A DNA stretch of 17,264 nucleotides. Origin: Fibrobacter sp. UBA4309 (lineage in GTDB: Bacteria; Fibrobacterota; Fibrobacteria; Fibrobacterales; Fibrobacteraceae). Each line of letters starts with the position of its first letter. The first letter of the stretch is position 1. The stretch is taken from NCBI RefSeq assembly GCF_002395745.1, contig NZ_DGUN01000022.1, positions 1-17,264 on the forward strand. The letters are read 5' to 3'. The notes under the pieces are model-generated. The model saw nothing but the letters and a program-made list of their open reading frames with translations, was not told the DNA's origin and made no database searches. The translations under genes and the position numbers were made by a program. Below are positions 14,305 to 17,264 of the stretch, in pieces.

Positions 14305-16038
14305 TTACCATTTTGACTTGAGAGCCTGCGGGCAAGTGACTTCCTTATAGGTGTGTTCCGGGTTGCCTGCGGCTTCCATCCAGGTGGCTAAGAAAAGACA
14401 GCCCTGTTTTGCCTCGGAGTCGTTTGCGAAGGCGCTGTTACATTTCTTGGTGAGACATTCCTTGCGCAGCGAGAGCAGGTCGCCATCGTAGCCGACTTCT
14501 TTTTCGCAGTCAGAGAGAAGGCCGCCATACTGCGTAGTGTTACTAGGAATGTTCCAGCCCATCTGACCGCATCCGTTAAAGGCACCAAATCCACCACCAG
14601 GAATCATCACATCGAACTGGCCGGGGTTCACGTCGCCGCCGATATTGGAGGCCATGACGACGAGGGTCTTGCCCTTAAGTGCCTGGTGGTTGGCCTTGGT
14701 TTCGTACTTGCCCTTGCCCGTAAAGGTGAGGGCGAAGCATTTGCCGCACTGGCCGCCGGCGGATGCGGGCACGGCCGCAAAGGCATAGGCGACCTTGTCG
14801 CTGGCGATTATAGGAACCTGGCTTGTGCAGGTGGTTCCCTGTCCGCCAGAGCAAATGCTGCCGCTACCACTACCGATGGGGCTCTTTCCCTTGGCGTCGC
14901 AAGTCTTGGTCGGGTTGCCACCGGCGTTCTCGTTCCAACCGCAGCTAGGCATGCAGCAGTCCCAGTAACGGGTTGCCCATCCGCCTTGGCCGCCGTTGCC
15001 TGCATCGACGTACTTGGAGGCTTCGGCATCGGTCTGGCCACTGCCCTGCGAGCTGCTCTGTTGCTGCTGTTGCTGGCTGCTGGAAGACTTCACGCTGCTC
15101 GAGGACTTCGGCTGTTGCTGTTGCTGGCTGCTGGAAGACTTGACGCTGCTCGAGGACTTCGGCTGTGCAGAACCGCTGCCGACAGTGAGCTTGAACGTGA
15201 CGGAACCTTCACTGAAGGTGTACTTGTCGGAGAGGGTCGTGCCGTCGCTCAGGTAGTCGGGCACGGTTCCGGTAAGCGTGTAAGTCTTGGCGTTCTGGTC
15301 GTACTTGCCGTTCACGAAGTAGATGTTCCATTCTCTCTGCGGTTCGCCGGAGACGTTCTTGAACACGACCGTGCTGATGGAGCCGTTCTTCTGGACGTTC
15401 TGTTCCAGGCTGCCCTCGACCGTGATGGAGCCGATGTTCGTCGGCTGGGACTTGCTGCTGGAAGAAGACTGCGGTTTCGGATCGTCCTTCTGCGCGGACA
15501 AAGATGACTGCTGCGGATTGTCCTTCTGCACGGACGAAGAGGACTGCTTGACGTCCGGGTTCGTCGTGGCGGATGTCGGCGTGACATCGGGAGTGGTGTT
15601 GCCCGTAGAGCTGGACTCGACAACCGGATCGATGTTGGTCGGGCCGCTTATCATGTTGCCGTCCTTGTCGAACACGGAGCCGTCGGGATTGTGCACGGAA
15701 CCGTCGGGCAAGATCTGCGAGTAATTCGAGAGGATGATGCCCGTGGCGATAACTTCGTTGGCGGGGGTCACGATGGTGGCCGTAGCGGCGTCGTATGTTC
15801 CGACAGGCGTGCCTTCGGCGTTGACGACGGCGAAGACGCCGTTGCTCGGATAAATGACATAGGTCACGTCACCGTGGATAACCCATCTCGTGGGCATTTC
15901 GGTGGGGTCAGCTGTTCCATGGTCAACAAAAGCCTGTTCAAGCTGCTGCTCGACATTGGCAACATTTTCGTCGGAACAGTTCCAAGCGACAACAAGTGCC
16001 CCGGCGATGGCTAAGGATCGAAAGAACGGAAACTTCAT
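14305..16038 (-). CDS. GH45 endoglucanase with extra domain, predicted lipoprotein (577 aa)
   Basis: First-transcribed and largest of three GH45 endoglucanases. Order: signal with VVAWNC (Cys21); the shared unknown module, more diverged here (about 49-132: MPTRWVIHGDVTYVIY, LPDGSVHNPDGSVF); a Ser/Asp/Pro/Gln linker; an extra domain of about 90 residues (200-290, beginning NIGSITVEGSLEQNV, beta-rich in appearance, not recognised); a second linker alternating SSSSVKSSSS with poly-Gln (about 293-333); and the catalytic domain (about 343-577). TRYWDCCMPSCGW carries Asp360, and NIGGDVNPGQFDVMIPGGG carries Asp469 and Asp476, so the catalytic set is complete. The frame is open 20 codons further upstream, but the ATG at 16038 follows GAGGT exactly as in both paralogs and begins with the same MKFPF signal sequence. 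The extra domain could bind polysaccharide or act as a spacer; nothing in the sequence decides this. Confidence 0.94.
   Translation of the reverse strand: MKFPFFRSLAIAGALVVAWNCSDENVANVEQQLEQAFVDHGTADPTEMPTRWVIHGDVTYVIYPSNGVFAVVNAEGTPVGTYDAATATIVTPANEVIATGIILSNYSQILPDGSVHNPDGSVFDKDGNMISGPTNIDPVVESSSTGNTTPDVTPTSATTNPDVKQSSSSVQKDNPQQSSLSAQKDDPKPQSSSSSKSQPTNIGSITVEGSLEQNVQKNGSISTVVFKNVSGEPQREWNIYFVNGKYDQNAKTYTLTGTVPDYLSDGTTLSDKYTFSEGSVTFKLTVGSGSAQPKSSSSVKSSSSQQQQQPKSSSSVKSSSSQQQQQQSSSQGSGQTDAEASKYVDAGNGGQGGWATRYWDCCMPSCGWNENAGGNPTKTCDAKGKSPIGSGSGSICSGGQGTTCTSQVPIIASDKVAYAFAAVPASAGGQCGKCFALTFTGKGKYETKANHQALKGKTLVVMASNIGGDVNPGQFDVMIPGGGFGAFNGCGQMGWNIPSNTTQYGGLLSDCEKEVGYDGDLLSLRKECLTKKCNSAFANDSEAKQGCLFLATWMEAAGNPEHTYKEVTCPQALKSKW
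15070..15168 (-). repeat. 51-bp tandem repeat in the Ser/Gln linker
   Basis: A unit of 51 bp (15070-15120) is repeated almost exactly from 15121, encoding P-K-SSSSVK-SSSS-poly-Gln twice. Short CAG/CAA runs within it add a second level of repetition. Confidence 0.8.
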
Positions 16039-16105
16039 TTTTACCTCGTTTTTTGGCGTTTTTCGCCTAAAAACTATATTAATGATGTCCGTTTTCAATG
16101 TAAAA

Positions 16106-16134
16106 ATTTTATTCGCGTGACACGGGTCAAATAA
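16106..16134 (-). promoter_or_regulatory. Candidate promoter of the GH45 cluster
   Basis: On the minus strand TAAAAT (16106-16111) is a good -10 match, with TTATTT (16129-16134) 17 nt upstream as a poor -35. Transcription from here would give a leader of about 60 nt containing a GGCG-TTTTT-CGCC dyad (16055-16067) just before the ribosome site. This is a consensus match only. Confidence 0.35.
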
Positions 16135-16175
16135 AGTGTTCCCGATGTGTTCTTTTTTACTTTATTGCGTTAAAG

Positions 16176-16219
16176 TTTGTAAACAAAATCGCGTTTTTGT
16201 GCATGTTTTTGTTTACAAA
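16176..16219. promoter_or_regulatory. Paired dyads upstream of the GH45 cluster, possible operator
   Basis: TTTGTAAACAAAA (16176-16188) and TTTTGTTTACAAA (16207-16219) form a perfect 13-bp inverted repeat with an 18-nt spacer. Each arm is itself a near-palindrome, TTTGT-(AA/TT)-ACAAA. The two centres are 32 bp apart, about three helical turns. The pair lies upstream of the candidate -35 and after the methyltransferase stop. As there is no T-tract next to a GC stem, a regulator-binding site is more likely than a terminator. Confidence 0.5.
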
Positions 16220-16229
16220 GAGAAGTTTC

Positions 16230-17255
16230 TCAAACCTTTGTGAAGAGTGCATTCAGACCGATTCCGCCGTGGCTCGTGGCGATTTTTTTCGCGCGCGGAT
16301 TGCGTGCCGGATCGAGCTCGGGAAACTCGCTTAAAAGGTTCCCGGTGCAGGTGAATTTCGAACCGTCACGGGAGTCGTCTTTGGGGGCGAGGATGCCGAC
16401 GGTAAGGTGCTTGCCGAGAGGCTCGAGCGCGCGGGCGAGCTCGGAGAGTTTCTTGCCGATTTTCGAGTAAAGCTTGGGTGCGTCGAAGTCGAGTCGCTTG
16501 CCGTAGGGCGGGTTCAGCAGCATGACCGGCTGGGCGTCGCCCGGGCAGGCGTCGGCGATTTCTTTTGCGGTGTAGCTGAAGAAGTCGCGGCACTGCGGAT
16601 TGACGGTTGGCGCCGCCTGCTCGCCGGTAGTGGACGGCGCGAGCGGACAACATTCTACGTTGTGCGTAATGATGCCGATCGCCTTTTCCGAAATGTCCGA
16701 AGTGATGATTTTCGCGATTGTATGACTTCCTGAGCCAACCGCACTGGTCAAGAGTGATGGTTCCTCGCGTAGCGAGGATGACTGCGATACGATATGGTTC
16801 CACGTTGCTTGCTTGAACGCGGGCTGGTGCTTTAGAGCGAAGTCGCGGCATTTGCCCGGGATGAGTCCGTTCGCCATGTAGGCGGCCTCGAGGCTGAACG
16901 TTCCGCTGCCGGCCATGGGGTCAATGAGAGTGATGGATAATGGATAATTGATGATGGATGATTGATGATGGATGATGTGGAGTGTGGAAATGGCTTCGAA
17001 GAGCATCGCGGCGGCGATGGTTTCCTTGAGCGGGGCGTCGTTCACGAAACGCTCGTGGCCGCGCTTGTAGAGTTCTTCGCCGGCGAGGTCGAGCCAGACG
17101 GTGCAGCGGTCGTCGATGAGCGTGACGTAGAGGTTTTGCGGCGGAACGTTCTCTTCGGCTTTCGGGGCGTTGCGGGGTGCCCCCGCAGAGGGGGTAGCGG
17201 AAAACGCCGCAGGCGCTTGCAGCGAGGGGGAGACTTCCCCCTCATCACCTAAAAC
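16230..17255 (-). CDS. RlmL-like 23S rRNA methyltransferase, catalytic part; 5' end lost or disrupted
   Basis: This is the SAM-dependent methyltransferase half of an RlmL/RlmK-type 23S rRNA guanine-N2 methyltransferase. Read leftward, it contains VTLIDDRCTVWLDLAGEELY and the KRGHERFVNDAPLKETIAAA segment linking THUMP and catalytic domains, then DPMAGSGTFSLEAA (SAM motif I), ITSDISEKA (acidic motif II), and LNPPYGKRL (catalytic NPPY). A THUMP domain should precede it. Instead the frame meets TAG at 17256-17258, and the other two frames also hit stops within the last 25 bases; no ATG exists in frame, and the only alternative start (GTG at 17045) would remove conserved residues. The stretch 17160-17250 reads through a GC-rich repeat-like sequence. 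Two further repeat-like insertions keep the frame (16719-16790, 16931-16978). The gene is therefore either broken or split, with its N-terminal part beyond the window. It runs in the same direction as the GH45 cluster. Confidence 0.8.
   Translation of the reverse strand, partial: VLGDEGEVSPSLQAPAAFSATPSAGAPRNAPKAEENVPPQNLYVTLIDDRCTVWLDLAGEELYKRGHERFVNDAPLKETIAAAMLFEAISTLHIIHHQSSIINYPLSITLIDPMAGSGTFSLEAAYMANGLIPGKCRDFALKHQPAFKQATWNHIVSQSSSLREEPSLLTSAVGSGSHTIAKIITSDISEKAIGIITHNVECCPLAPSTTGEQAAPTVNPQCRDFFSYTAKEIADACPGDAQPVMLLNPPYGKRLDFDAPKLYSKIGKKLSELARALEPLGKHLTVGILAPKDDSRDGSKFTCTGNLLSEFPELDPARNPRAKKIATSHGGIGLNALFTKV
16719..16790. repeat. In-frame palindromic insert in the methyltransferase gene
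   Basis: About 72 bp separates two conserved blocks (WNHI and AKIITSDISEKA) that family members normally join with few residues. It contains the dyad TCCTCGC-GTA-GCGAGGA (16762-16778) and translates to a Ser/Gly-rich segment (SSSLREEPSLLTSAVGSGSH) without conserved character. It looks like a small interspersed palindromic element tolerated inside the ORF; the boundaries are approximate. Confidence 0.5.
16931..16978. repeat. TGATGGAT-type tandem repeat tract inside the methyltransferase gene
   Basis: Imperfect repeats of GATGGATAAT and GATGATGGATGATT fill about 48 bp. They encode a His/Ile/Ser-rich segment (HIIHHQSSIINYPLS) directly before the SAM motif I strand, where family members have a short connection. 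The frame is kept. Confidence 0.6.
17160..17252. repeat. GC-rich dyad-containing element at the methyltransferase 5' side
   Basis: The element holds two dyads: CCCCC-GCAGA-GGGGG (17180-17194) and GAGGGGGA with TCCCCCTC (17224-17243, 4-nt loop). Its composition differs from the flanking coding sequence, and its outer edge carries stop codons in all three minus-strand frames. It is probably an interspersed repeat that entered the gene or its boundary. No second copy is in the window. Confidence 0.4.
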
Positions 17256-17264
17256 CTACGTCTG

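Noticed and set aside
17043..17045. GTG at 17045 as the true start of the methyltransferase
   Set aside because: It would cut off conserved linker residues (DLAGEELYKRGHERF) that are plainly coding upstream, and it has no good ribosome site.

Overview
This window looks like chromosomal DNA from Fibrobacter (Fibrobacterota), probably a rumen or gut cellulose degrader close to F. succinogenes. The evidence is three tandem GH45 endoglucanases with N-terminal lipoprotein-type signals and long Ser-rich linkers, two very large secreted proteins built from GLUG-like and InlB-type B-repeats, and GC-rich housekeeping genes beside AT-rich surface-protein genes. This is assigned from protein features only.

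Layout, left to right. (1) 1-1573, minus: most of ilvD (branched-chain amino acid synthesis), cut by the window edge. (2) 1726-2697, plus: a PD-(D/E)XK nuclease of the Rpn/transposase-associated type, with a 12-bp tandem repeat in its tail. (3) 2868-6209 and 6349-9972, plus: two tandem paralogous surface proteins of 1113 and 1207 residues. They share a signal peptide, a beta-helix-like head, 5 or 7 B-repeats, and a nearly identical C-terminal block of about 270 residues. (4) 9989-10129 and 10161-10298, plus: two very small genes, the first only 16 nt after the second giant protein. Both encode peptides with a shared Y-x-x-P-Q-M-x-V motif followed by unrelated tails. A strong terminator follows. 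(5) 10366-11490, plus: a nucleotidyltransferase-fold protein (NTP_transf_5 type), a family met near RiPP/lasso-peptide genes elsewhere. Items 4 and 5 are the best candidate for an undescribed system: a minimal peptide-modification or signalling cassette with no cyclase, RRE protein, protease or transporter visible here.

(6) 11536-16038, minus: three GH45 endoglucanases transcribed leftward, each followed by a hairpin. All carry the same unrecognised N-terminal module of about 80 residues between signal and linker; the first-transcribed one has an additional domain. Upstream of this cluster lies a pair of TTTGT(AA/TT)ACAAA dyads 32 bp apart, a plausible operator. (7) 16230-17255, minus: the catalytic half of an RlmL-like rRNA methyltransferase. 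It has several in-frame repeat-like insertions, and a GC-rich repeat plus stop codons in all three frames replace the expected N-terminal half.

I saw no tRNA, rRNA, CRISPR array or intact insertion sequence. No gene-free stretch exceeds 300 bases; the longest (2698-2867 and 16039-16229) hold terminator and promoter candidates listed below.
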